A DNA stretch of 24,275 nucleotides. Source: Hepatocystis sp. ex Piliocolobus tephrosceles. Taxonomy: Eukaryota > Apicomplexa > Aconoidasida > Haemosporida > Plasmodiidae. Where the stretch lies: assembly GCA_902459845.2 (NCBI GenBank), contig CABPSV020000161.1:1208-25482 (forward strand). Direction: 5' to 3'. Every line of letters starts with the position of its first letter. Positions within the stretch are counted from its first letter, which is position 1. Of this stretch, positions 1 through 10,700 are shown piece by piece. The notes beneath the pieces were generated by a model that worked only from the letters and a program-made list of their open reading frames with translations, made no database searches and was not told the origin of the DNA. The translations under genes were made by a program, and so were the position numbers.

Positions 1-26
1 AAAAAAAAAAAAAAAAAAAAAAAAGG

Positions 27-2702
27 ATGAAAAAAGTGAAGGGCTATAAGAATGATCATTATGGAAAGATTAAGAAAAAAAGGAAAATTGATCATTCAGG
101 TGTTACACTAAATGATCAATTTGATAGAAATCATGAAAGTGTGAAAGTAAATAAAGAAAGTAGTAAACATGAGAAAAAGTCAAAATTGATTTTAAAAAAT
201 TCAATTGATAAAAACGCTAACTCCAAAAGTTCCTTTTCAGTAGTAGATAATCATATAATAGAGCCATGTTCCAAAAAAAAAAAAAATAAAATAAAAGACG
301 AAAAAGAGATACATACAAGTAAAATGCAACTAAATAATGTTGAAAATGGTGTATGTTGGTCAGAGAATAATAATGACTTTGGTGAAAATATGGACGACGC
401 AAATGACACTTATAAAAAAAAGAAAGGTATTAAGCATAGCTTAAAATACATTGCTAATAAAAATACTAAAAAACTAAAAAAAACTGGTATATCTAAGAAA
501 GAAAAATTATCTTTAAAAAGAAACATCACTTGTTTAGAAGAGAAACCGAGTGTAGCTTCTATGCAAAGTGGTACAGATAAAGAAAAAAATAATATGAAAA
601 AAAAAAAAAAAAAAATGAATAAAGATAAAATAAAAAACATGCAGCAAAAGGATGATAATGAACAATACGTTACATATAATAATAATGTTGATGATAATAA
701 TGATAATATTGATAATAATAATGATAATATTGATAATAATAATGATAATAATTTTAAACAAGAAGAAGAAAAAGAAAATATTAAAATAACATTTAATGTA
801 ACTAATCGTTTCACAGTATTAGGTTGCGATTGGGACAATTTGTCCAGTACAGATATTTTTTATTTATTTGAATCTTATTATAATTTTGAAAAACGTAAAA
901 AAAAAAAAATTGATTATACAAAAAGTAAAGCAGTTAAAAAAGTTACTATATATACCTCTAAGTATGGAGAAAAGAAACTTAAATATGAAGAAGAACACGG
1001 TCCGCTTTTTAGTATTGATATTTTAAAAAAAGCAAAAAAAAAAAATGAAATGGCAGTATATAGAAAAAATAACTTTTTGGATTGTATAAAAGATGATACG
1101 TTTGTTGGAAAAGGAGAAAAGAGAGAAATTGTGGAAGAAACTGAAGAAGAGGAAGCAGTAGATGAAGCAGTAGATGAAGCAGTAGATGAAGCAGTAGATG
1201 AAGCAGTAGAGGAAGCAGCAGAGGAGGAGGAAGAAGAAACAGTAGAAGACGCAGTAGAGGAAGAAGAAGAAGAAGAAGACGACGATGATGATGGCGATGA
1301 TGTAGAGGAAGAAGAAGAAAGTAATTCGTCCTACTCATCAGATTTTAAAACAAATAAAAACAAAAATGATATATTATACACTACTGCTGGTGATGAAGAA
1401 GAAAATAATGAAAAATTACGATTATACCAAATACAACGGTCAAAATATTATTTTGCTTTAGTTGAGTGTTATAATAAAGAAATAGTCGAATTTTTATATG
1501 AAGAGTTAAATGATATGGATGCAGATTTTTGTATTAACTATTTGGACTTACGTATAATTGATGACAATTGTAATCTGGATGATTATATTATAAAAGAATC
1601 ATGTGATAAAATACCAGAAAATTATGAATTTCATTATAATTTTAGTACAGCTTTAAAACATAGTAATGTAAAATCAACATGGGATGAAAATTCGAAGAGA
1701 AAAAAAATTTTATCAAAAAAATTCACTGAAGAAGAATTAAGAGAATTAGATTTAAAAGAATATTTATCCAATTCATCAAGTGATGATGAAGATAATAGTG
1801 TTCAAGAAAATGACTTAGAATTTCACACAAAGTTAATTAATAAAAATGAATTTAACAAAAGACAGAAATATAGAGATCTATTATTAGGGGATATACTAAC
1901 AAATGTTCAAGATAATTCTGACCAACATAGCTTATTAGAATTAAATGATTCTTTTGACTTAAATAATGATAAATATTTCCATGAAGATAATGAAAATGTT
2001 ATAGAAAATGTAGAGGGTACTAGTGATAATAACATGGGTTATAATACATGGTGTTCTAATCAAGTGGAGGAATCTATAAAAGATAAAAAAGAAGTGGAAA
2101 CTATAAAAAGTAATATAAAAAAAAGTAATGATAGTTTACATTTGTTGGATAAAAAAATAAACAAAAAACATGATATTATTAAAAATGAAGCATATATAAA
2201 AAATAATGAACATATTACAGAAAAAGATAAAAAGGAAAAAAATGCTAAATATAATTATAATAATAATAATACTTATTTGAACAATACTGATGATAATGAT
2301 CTTGACGATGAAAATGATATGATACATATTTTTAAAAATATGATGAAAAATAAAGAGAAGAAAGAAGTTAAAAAAACACCATGGGAATTATATTTGGATA
2401 AATATAAAGAGAAAAGAAAATTAAAGAAAAAATCTTATTTAGAACTTTTAAAAAAAAGAGATGAAGAAATAAAAAAAATAATAACTAAAAAGTCAAATAA
2501 AAGAAAAAAAGACATCACAGTGAAAAGTCATGAAGATAATATTAATAAAAAGAAAAAAGGTGATAGTTATATACTGGATGAGAGATTTACTGACCTCATT
2601 AAAAACAAAGATTTTAACTTGGACATAACAAATCCTAAATTTAAAAAAACTAAATTTAATGAAGAAATTTTTGAAAAAAAATTGAGAAAAGAAATGAAGT
2701 AG
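27..2702 (+). CDS. ESF1: Pre-rRNA-processing protein ESF1 homologue
   Basis: This is a single open exon of 891 codons. ESF1 is a nucleolar protein of the small-subunit processome needed for early 18S pre-rRNA processing. Three family blocks are visible. At about residues 253-331 there is a degenerate RRM-like start (RFTVLGCDWDNLSSTDIFYL, then KVTIYTSKYGEKK and EEHGPLF). At about 463-514 its second half resumes (YYFALVECYNKE ... NYLDLRIIDD), and at about 551-590 comes TWDENSKRKKILSKKF followed by FTEEELRELDLKEYL. The C-terminus (ILDERFTDLIKNKDFNLD ... NPKFKKT) is the NUC153 motif. An acidic Glu/Asp tract with VDEA repeats, about residues 370-445, interrupts the core. The N-terminal 250 residues are Lys/Asn-rich and lack the 'DPRF' block I expect in fungal and animal ESF1. 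The frame is open to the window edge, but the A-rich context before the ATG fits a Plasmodium start. The family call is strong; the start is less certain. Confidence 0.92.
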   Translation: MKKVKGYKNDHYGKIKKKRKIDHSGVTLNDQFDRNHESVKVNKESSKHEKKSKLILKNSIDKNANSKSSFSVVDNHIIEPCSKKKKNKIKDEKEIHTSKMQLNNVENGVCWSENNNDFGENMDDANDTYKKKKGIKHSLKYIANKNTKKLKKTGISKKEKLSLKRNITCLEEKPSVASMQSGTDKEKNNMKKKKKKMNKDKIKNMQQKDDNEQYVTYNNNVDDNNDNIDNNNDNIDNNNDNNFKQEEEKENIKITFNVTNRFTVLGCDWDNLSSTDIFYLFESYYNFEKRKKKKIDYTKSKAVKKVTIYTSKYGEKKLKYEEEHGPLFSIDILKKAKKKNEMAVYRKNNFLDCIKDDTFVGKGEKREIVEETEEEEAVDEAVDEAVDEAVDEAVEEAAEEEEEETVEDAVEEEEEEEDDDDDGDDVEEEEESNSSYSSDFKTNKNKNDILYTTAGDEEENNEKLRLYQIQRSKYYFALVECYNKEIVEFLYEELNDMDADFCINYLDLRIIDDNCNLDDYIIKESCDKIPENYEFHYNFSTALKHSNVKSTWDENSKRKKILSKKFTEEELRELDLKEYLSNSSSDDEDNSVQENDLEFHTKLINKNEFNKRQKYRDLLLGDILTNVQDNSDQHSLLELNDSFDLNNDKYFHEDNENVIENVEGTSDNNMGYNTWCSNQVEESIKDKKEVETIKSNIKKSNDSLHLLDKKINKKHDIIKNEAYIKNNEHITEKDKKEKNAKYNYNNNNTYLNNTDDNDLDDENDMIHIFKNMMKNKEKKEVKKTPWELYLDKYKEKRKLKKKSYLELLKKRDEEIKKIITKKSNKRKKDITVKSHEDNINKKKKGDSYILDERFTDLIKNKDFNLDITNPKFKKTKFNEEIFEKKLRKEMK
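690..750 (+). repeat. Asp/Asn-rich repeat in ESF1 (NIDNNND units)
   Basis: Imperfect 21-bp units (gataatattgataataataat) encode the NIDNNND pattern just before the conserved RRM-like block. This is typical Plasmodium low-complexity insertion and lies outside the conserved ESF1 core. Confidence 0.75.
1156..1215 (+). repeat. 12-bp tandem repeat coding VDEA in ESF1
   Basis: About four to five copies of a 12-bp unit (gcagtagatgaa) encode Val-Asp-Glu-Ala within the acidic insertion of ESF1. They then grade into poly-Glu and poly-Asp. This is a likely length-polymorphic site. Confidence 0.85.
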
Positions 2703-2706
2703 TAAG

Positions 2707-2756
<50 letters not shown>

Positions 2757-2870
2757 ACATTACCTAATGGTATTATTGTATATTAACATGGCACATCCAT
2801 AGGAAAAAAAAAAAAAATAGCAAAAAAAATATACATCTTAAAAATTGTGAAAAAAAGGTACAATAATAAA

Positions 2871-2962
2871 TAAAAAAATAAACAAAAAATTAAACAAAAA
2901 ATAAACAAAAAAATTAACAAAAAAATAAACAAAAAAATAAACAAAAAAATAAACAAAAAAAT
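2871..2962. repeat. 11-12 bp A-rich tandem repeat
   Basis: About seven to eight imperfect copies of a unit close to ataaacaaaaaa lie downstream of the ESF1 stop codon. The array is non-coding. Confidence 0.8.
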
Positions 2963-3014
2963 TAATAAATAAATAAAATGCGGGTAGTGTATAATTAATA
3001 GTGATAAATAATAT

Positions 3015-3024
3015 AGACGCGTCT
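3015..3024. other. Perfect 10-bp GC-rich palindrome
   Basis: AGACGCGTCT reads identically on both strands and contains an ACGCGT core. It sits at the left edge of a patch of unusually high GC. It could be a protein-binding site or part of an RNA; the sequence alone does not decide. Confidence 0.5.
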
Positions 3025-3172
3025 GTTGGCTGTTACTGCTATTATCATTATTATACTATATTATACTTATACGACACTCTTTTTTAATTTAATCTAGCTC
3101 GACTCGTATCGAATCGGCGCAGCTGAGTTTGAATTGAGTTTAATTCATTTAAAATTTGCTGTTATTCAAATT

Positions 3173-3206
3173 AATTTAGTTCAGTTAAATTAAGCTGAAT
3201 TAAATT
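3173..3206. other. 12-bp-stem inverted repeat
   Basis: The arm 3173-3184 (aatttagttcag) pairs with 3195-3206 (ctgaattaaatt) around a 10-nt loop. Eleven pairs are Watson-Crick and one is G-U if transcribed on the plus strand. A smaller hairpin (TGAATT/AATTCA, 3130-3147) lies just upstream. Both are at the right end of the GC-enriched island. Confidence 0.55.
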
Positions 3207-3700
3207 GTATGCAGTTTTTAGTTTTATATAATATAATATATTTTATTTTTTTTTCTATTTTTTTCGCTATTTTTTTTTTTTTTTTTTGTTTTTTTTATTT
3301 TTTATTTTTCATTATCTCTAAACGTTTATTTTTTAACTGTGTATTTTAACTTTGTGTTTATACACAGAAATATTTAAACTTTTATTAAAGCTACAATTTT
3401 TTATTTAATACTTCTTTTTTTTTTTTCTTTGCTTTTTATATAACCTTCAGATTTTAATTATTTAAGTTCTGTAGTTACATATAAGTTTTTTTTTAAAGTT
3501 AATACTTATATTTATCATATATATTTTATTTTATTTTTTTACTAACATTTTAATTAATTATTAATTTGTGTAATTAAAATTAAACATATTGTTACATAAG
3601 GCACTAATCTATAATTTTATTATTTTTATTATTTAATTATATGTCACAATTCAAAAACATAGAAATGTAAAAAAACTATTTTTATTTAATACATAACATA

Positions 3701-3804
3701 AACCATTATATTATAAACCATTATATTATAAACCATTATATTCTAAACCATTATATTCTAAACCATTATATTCTAAATCATTATATTTCAAACCATTATA
3801 TTCA
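3701..3804. repeat. 15-bp minisatellite, seven copies
   Basis: Seven near-identical head-to-tail copies of aaccattatattnta lie in the intergenic region. The first two carry 'ttata', the later ones 'ttcta', and the sixth has a 'cc' to 'tc' change. The array is non-coding. Confidence 0.9.
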
Positions 3805-3914
3805 GTATTTTTTTAAAAACAGTTACCATATGTACTAACAAATATGTACTTATGTACATATAAGTGTATATATGTTGTAATTTGAAATATTAAAAAAAAG
3901 AGTTTATTCAAGAA

Positions 3915-3945
<31 letters not shown>

Positions 3946-4087
3946 TACCATAATTTAGATAAAACTTGTGCCCATATATATAAATACCTTTTTCATGTAT
4001 TGTAATTAAATAGACACATTTTTTAAGGTTTGCATATTCAATTTAACCAATGGAACTTTTATTTGTACACTTTTATAAGATTGTACA

Positions 4088-4127
<40 letters not shown>

Positions 4128-4712
4128 GTTATTTTTTATGTTTATTAAAAAAAGATTATGATAATATGATATGTATGGTTATTGTGATAACATTTATAAA
4201 ATATACAAAGCTTGTGTGTAAACAAATGTAAGTGTTAACGTTGAATTTATTTTGAAGAATGCATATTTTTATTTTTAAAAAAATTATTATATGCTAGATA
4301 TTATAAAAAATGTTATTATAATAAAAAAAATAAGAATTTTTTAATGAGGATGTTTGTAATTAAATTACTTTTTTCTTATAATTAAAAATGGTATAAGTTA
4401 ATGTTACATATATGAAATAAAAGTAAAGAGGAGTGAATGTATAAACATATATATACATGTATGTATATATGTAAATATATAATGTAAATACATATGTAAA
4501 TACATAATGTAAATATATATGTAAATACATATGTGTGTATATATAAGACAACAATAATGTTCTAAAAAAACAAATTAATAGCTTATAAATTATGTAAAAA
4601 ATTTAATGTTTTACATATTACTTTTGTTATGTCAAACTTTTTTAAAAACATTGTCAAACTATTTCATTTTAGCTTACATACCACGATCATTTTTTTTTAT
4701 TTTTTAATTAGC

Positions 4713-4714
<2 letters not shown>

Positions 4715-4799
<85 letters not shown>
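4715..4799. repeat. Uninterrupted 85-nt T tract
   Basis: Eighty-five consecutive T residues lie between ESF1 and the giant coiled-coil gene, about 1.4 kb upstream of the latter's start. Such poly(dA:dT) tracts disfavour nucleosomes. The printed length may not be exact, because homopolymers this long are hard to sequence. Confidence 0.9.
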
Positions 4800-4802
<3 letters not shown>

Positions 4803-5423
4803 AATGGTGCGTAACAAATTAGAGTTTTATGCTTTCTTCTTAGATGAAAAAAAATTAAAACATAAAAATGGGAAAATAAGAAAATAAAAGAAAGATAACA
4901 TAAGAAATTAATGAAAAAAAAAAAAAAAAAATGTAGTAAATGAGAGTGTAAATGTAAAATTTAACAATTTTTTTTTTTTTTTTAATTTTATTATTTATAT
5001 TTATGTTATATATGTCCTTTTTTTTTTTTTTTTTTTTTTTTTCATTTCATTTGCTCATAATTATGAAGGGAACACTTAGAGCAAGCTTACACAATCCAAT
5101 AACTATGTTTTTAAAATAATTGACATGAATAAGTATATGTGATGTATATATTTATATATGCATGTATGAAGAATAAAAAAGAGCATATATATATAGGCAT
5201 AATTATGTAATTCCTTATGAAATTGCGTTTTAACGGACGCTTTCAGTCAAAATGAATTTGACCATTGCGTATTTATACATATTTACTTTTTTTCGTATGA
5301 AATTTTATATATAGGCTTAAATAGTCATTTTAGTTTTTAAATTTTATTAACATGGAAAAATAATATCAAATAAAATAAAAGCAACAAAAAAAAAAAAAAA
5401 AAAAATATATATATGTAATATGT

Positions 5424-5455
<32 letters not shown>

Positions 5456-5855
5456 TGTATGTTTACGTTTTTTGTATATGCATACGTTAATATTAATCAC
5501 AAACATTTGACAATGTGTTATATTATGAATAAAGCTTCATTTGCAACTTGTCAATTTATAAATGTTCTATTCTACATTTTTATTATTTTATTTTTTTTTT
5601 AAACATCATTACTAAAAATAAAATTGCATTAATTTATCATTTTTATGTTTATTATACAATATTTTGAATGATTATAAATTTTGCATTTAACATTTGTTTT
5701 TAGTTGATGGTTTTTTTTTTGTATTAAAAAAAAAAAAAAAAAAATTATAAAGTTGCAATGTTATTTTATATTATTGATCAATATATAAAGAAAAAAAAGA
5801 AAATAAAGCAAAAAAAAAAATATATATATTATTTGTTTTTTCGTATATATCTATA

Positions 5856-5893
<38 letters not shown>

Positions 5894-6194
5894 TTTACTT
5901 ATATATTCCATTAAAACTCTTATGTTATTTGCATATAAATAAATTCCCCAAGTTAAAATACAGCATTTTGAGAAATGCAAAATATTTTAAAATGTAGAAA
6001 AGGAAAAATGAATAAATAAAAAAAAAAAAAAATTAATGTTAATGTTAATTGTAATATAAAATTATTTTTGCTCTATTTTTTTAATATTTTCATTTTTTAT
6101 TTTTTATTTTTTAAATTATTAAGGTTGTTTACAACCACATTCATAGTGCATGACCAAAAAGTAAGACAGAAAAAAAAAAAAAATAATAATAATA

Positions 6195-7460
6195 ATGAAA
6201 ACATATAGCAGAAATGATAGTGTATTTTCAAGTAGTTTATCTGAAAATGAAAAGATATTAATAGGCAAAAAACAAGAAGCAATTGAACGTATAAAAAACA
6301 AATACCAAAATAATAAATATTTTAATTATCTTAATGCAGATAACAGCTTAAAGAAAAAACCAAAAGAAAAAGAAATAAACATAGGAAGTGACATAAAAAG
6401 TGACATAAAAAGTGACATAGTAAGTGATATAAGTAGTGATACAGACACATATACAAAAAAAGATTTTAAAACTAAAGTAAATAATTTAAAGATTTATCGT
6501 GATAATTCGCTTATAAGTAAGTTCAAAAATAAAGAAACGATTAAAACATTGATAAATAATGATAAACGCTTTATTGACAAAAGTAACAAACTATTATATA
6601 AAAACAAAAATTATAATGAAAAGGCATTAGCAAGAAAAGCAGATAATAAAAACAAAACTATAAACACTAGACTTGTTTCATTAGATAAAAATAGTAACTA
6701 TTTAAGAGTTAAAAGTTACGATCCACTATATAATAGAAATAGTAGTAAACGTTTTAACATTCAAAAGGCATATAATGATAGTAACAATGATGCAAGTGAT
6801 AATCCATTATCTAATATAAATTACAATGAGGTTATTAATACTAAAAGAAAGTTTAATAAATTAGAAAATTTAAATAGAAGTAGTCATAAAAATTTAATAG
6901 ATCCAGAGGCATTGTACGTTTCTAATAAAAGTAGGCAATTTTATATAGTTTTTATATATTTAATAAAAAGTGATATAATTTTTATATTAGTTATGTAAGT
7001 ATATGCATGTAAATATATAAAATAATATAGCCTTATTAAAATTATTAATTCGTTAAATTATTACACATTTTATTAAATTTTTTTTTTATAAATGATTACT
7101 TTTTATGTTTGTTTCGTCTTTTTTTCGTCTTTTTTCTTCTTTTTTCGTCTTTTTTCGTCTTTTTTTCGTCTTTTTTCTTCTTTTTTCGTCTTTTTTTCGT
7201 CTTTTTTTCGTACTTGTTTCATTTGTCTGTTTTATACTTTACAATTTGTGCCTATATTTTTGTGCTTGTACGTTTTTATTATTTGCTTTTTTTTTTTTTT
7301 TTTAGAATACACGATTAATAAACAGGTTTATGAAGATATTCATAATAATCTTAAAAAGGTACGTACATTTTGCAGCATTTTTTTTTGTAGGATTTTTTTT
7401 GTAGGATTTTTTTTGCAGCATTTTTTCTATAGCATTTTTTTGTAGCATTCTTTTTTTGCT

Positions 7461-7512
<52 letters not shown>

Positions 7513-7701
7513 GATAATGAAAATTTAGCTACAAACCATTCTAATGATATAAATAAAGAAGAAGAAAAGATGAATAACTATGATTTGTATAAAAATAATA
7601 TAACAAATGATGAGTATTTAAATAATTTAAAAGCAGAAGATATAAAAAATATGTATCTTAGGAATGAAGATGCATATAAAATTAATAATAATAACAACAA
7701 C

Positions 7702-7795
<94 letters not shown>

Positions 7796-10700
7796 GATAC
7801 AATTCTTTGGAGACTGATGGACCTCGATCGAATAACACAAATAACATGGACATGAATAGACTATATAACCATGATGTAGATAAAATAAACAGCAATTTAT
7901 CTGGGTACAACAATGTAAATAAATTAAATGAATTACAAGCAAAATATAAAAATAATTATTTATATGATAAAGAACATAGTAATCATATAAGTGATTTTAA
8001 AGGAGTATTAAATAGTAATACTATTAAGAACAATGATAATAATATACCACTTTATAATAATAATGAAAATAGTGAAAACAAAGCGAGAAATGAATCAAGA
8101 AGTAATTTTTTAAGTAATTTGTTAATGAATAATCGGAATATAAAAAAAGATGTAGATTTAGGAATTGAGAAAAAAGGTATTAATGAGAAGGAACATGATA
8201 TTTATAATAAACATACGTTTAATAACGATGTTATTAAAAATAAAGTCACAAATGAAATTGATATAAATAATAAAAAAAAAAAAATTTTGGAAGATTTGAT
8301 GAATATTAACAAGAATATTGATAAAGATGAAAAAAAAACATTTAATTTTAGTAATATAAAAAATAAATACTTGGATAATTTTTATAAAAATAAAAATGCA
8401 TTAAAAGTAGAACAAAACAACAACAATCCTTCTTCTCAACATAGGCGTTCTAATTCAAGCAACGTACATTTGGGAAGACATAATGCTGAAAAAGTTGACA
8501 AGTATTTACATTATGCTGATGACACAGAAGCTAAAATCAGTTATTATCATCTTTCTAATCAACATCCTAGTGATAAAGATACAGGTTATAATTCAGGGTA
8601 TGATAATTATTTAAAATCAAAAAATGAAACTGGTAATGCATTTATAAGTAATAATGTTAACAATGTTAACAATAATAATATTGTACAGAATATTGGGGAA
8701 TTAAACAATGATGTAAACAATACAAACACAAATGAAATAAACAAAAATTTAAATTTTAATGGAGAAATAATTGTAGATAAAGATAACAACATACTTGATG
8801 GGAATTACAGTAACAAAAGTCTTATTACTAATAATAACAATCCTAAAAATATTATGGAAATTAATAATTATCGTAATTTCGATTTTGACGAATTAAAAAA
8901 GAAGCATTTGGGAAATTTGGGAAATTTGGGAAACTTGGGAAACTTGGGAAATTTGGGAAACTTGGGAAACTTGGGAAACTTGAATAACTTGGGAAACTTG
9001 AACAACTTGAACAATAATAATAACATCGTTAACAATAACAATAATGAAAAGGATATAATGTACATAAATAAAACAAACGTTGGAGGATATATGGATGATA
9101 AGAACGAAAGTAATTACAACCTTAACGTGGTTAACGAAAAAAACAATATTCAACGTGTAGTAAAAAAGTATGATGATATGTTTAATTATGATCCGAATTT
9201 AAAAAAAAAAAATGAAATTAAAAATATTGTATGTGTTTGTCAAGCAAGTAAACAAATGGCTCGATTACAAATACACATGGAAGAAAACAGACAGATGTTA
9301 GAAACTGAAAAAATATTATTAAAAAAAAAAAAAGATAATTTTGAAAAAAAAATTGAGATGTTAACCCAAAAAGAAAAAGAAATAGATAAAATTCATTATG
9401 AGATTAGAGAAAAAGAAGGTATTATTAATAAAAAAATAAATGAGGTAGAAGAAAAAGAGAAATATGTTAATTCTATAAAAAATAAATATGACATTGCTCA
9501 AAAGGAACTTTTAGATAAAATGAATGAATGTATAACTATCGAAAGTAAATGTAAAAATAAATTATATGAATATGATGAAAAATTTGGTCAATTTAATAAA
9601 AAAATTAAAGAGATGGAAGAAAGAGAGAAGGAAATAAATAATGAAAAAAAAGTAATAGAACAAAAAGAAAATATTTTAATTAATAATAAAAAAGAATTAG
9701 ACGATGAAAAAGTGTTACTTATAAAAGAAAAAAATGAACTAGATTTGTTAAAACAAGAATTAGAATCTTTGGAAAAAGAAAAAAAAAAAATAATTGATAG
9801 TGAATATAATAATTTACAAAATAAAGAAGAAGAATTAAGACGAAATGAAAGAAATTTGATGATAAAAGAGAATGAATTAAAAAATAGAATTGAAAAATAT
9901 AATGAATTAATTGAAGAATTGAATAAAAATAAAATAGAATTAGAAAATAATAAATTAAAAATGTTAGATGATTTACAAGAGGAAAAAATAAAATTGATGA
10001 ATGAGAAAAATAATATAAAAAGAGAAAAAGAAAATGAAATTAATAATATGAAAGGAGAGTTACAAAAAGAAAGATTGTTAATGATTGATGATGTAGATAA
10101 AATGAAAATGTTAATGTTACAAGATATTGAAAATACAAAAAATCGTATGTTAGAAGATGTAGAAAAAGAAAATAAAAAATTAAAAAAAGATATTGAAAAT
10201 GATAAACAAATTATGATAAAAAATATGGAAAATGAAAAAGATAAATATGAAACATTGTTACAAGAAGAATATAAAGAAAAATATGAAAATGAAAAATCAA
10301 TGTTAGAGAAACATTTTGAAGAAGAAAATAATCGATTACAAAATGAAGTAAATGATGAAAAAAAAAAGTTACAAATGGAGATAGAAAATTTTGAGCAACA
10401 AAAAAAAGTGTATGAAGAAGAATTTCAAGATAAATGTGAAAAGTATGAAGAAAGTATACAAAAAAAATATGATTTGTTAGAAGAAGAAAAAAAGGAAATG
10501 AAATATTTGTTATTAAAAGAACAAGAAGAGTTAGAAAATTATAAAAAAAATATGTATATGGATATAGAAGAAGAAAAAGATAATTTGTATGTACAAAGAG
10601 AGAAATTAAATTTAGAAAAAGAAAATCTAATAGTAGAAAAAGAACAAATAGAAATTGAATTAAAAAATTATAAAAATTTTAAAGAAAAAGAAGAAAATGA

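Larger units (their letters stand above)
2703..6194. other. Intergenic region between ESF1 and the giant coiled-coil gene
   Basis: This stretch of about 3.5 kb has no credible coding exon; its short open frames are products of homopolymers and (TA)n. It must hold the 3' end of the ESF1 transcript and the promoter and 5' leader of the downstream plus-strand gene. It contains poly(A) at 2707-2754 and 4089-4123, poly(T) at 4715-4799, two tandem repeat arrays, (TA)n runs at about 3915-3950, 5405-5450 and 5850-5890, and two patches of higher GC at about 3010-3210 and 5216-5272. I see no tRNA or recognisable snRNA. Confidence 0.8.

Noticed and set aside
3000..3200. Box C/D snoRNA in the GC island (GTGATAA near 3001 as box C, CTGA at 3123 and 3195 as D', D)
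   Set aside because: The C-box match is imperfect, the box spacing is about twice the usual size, and there is no terminal stem bringing the boxes together.
4629..4814. 61-codon open frame ending in poly-Phe
   Set aside because: It is mostly the 85-nt T tract read as Phe codons.
5758..5997. Overlapping plus- and minus-strand open frames in (TA)n and A/T tracts
   Set aside because: The translations are Tyr-Ile and Lys runs from simple sequence, with no start context or homology.
2703..6194. Centromere
   Set aside because: Plasmodium centromeres have a longer uniform core of very high AT with tandem repeats. This region contains GC islands and only short arrays.
6097..6301. Minus-strand open frames overlapping the start of the giant gene
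   Set aside because: They are hydrophobic shadows of AT-rich DNA with no homology and conflict with the phased three-exon model.
7570..7572. ATG at 7570 as the start of the giant protein
   Set aside because: The frame is open upstream to an AG after a 48-T tract at 7512, and exons 1 and 2 join it in phase, so the start at 6195 is better supported.
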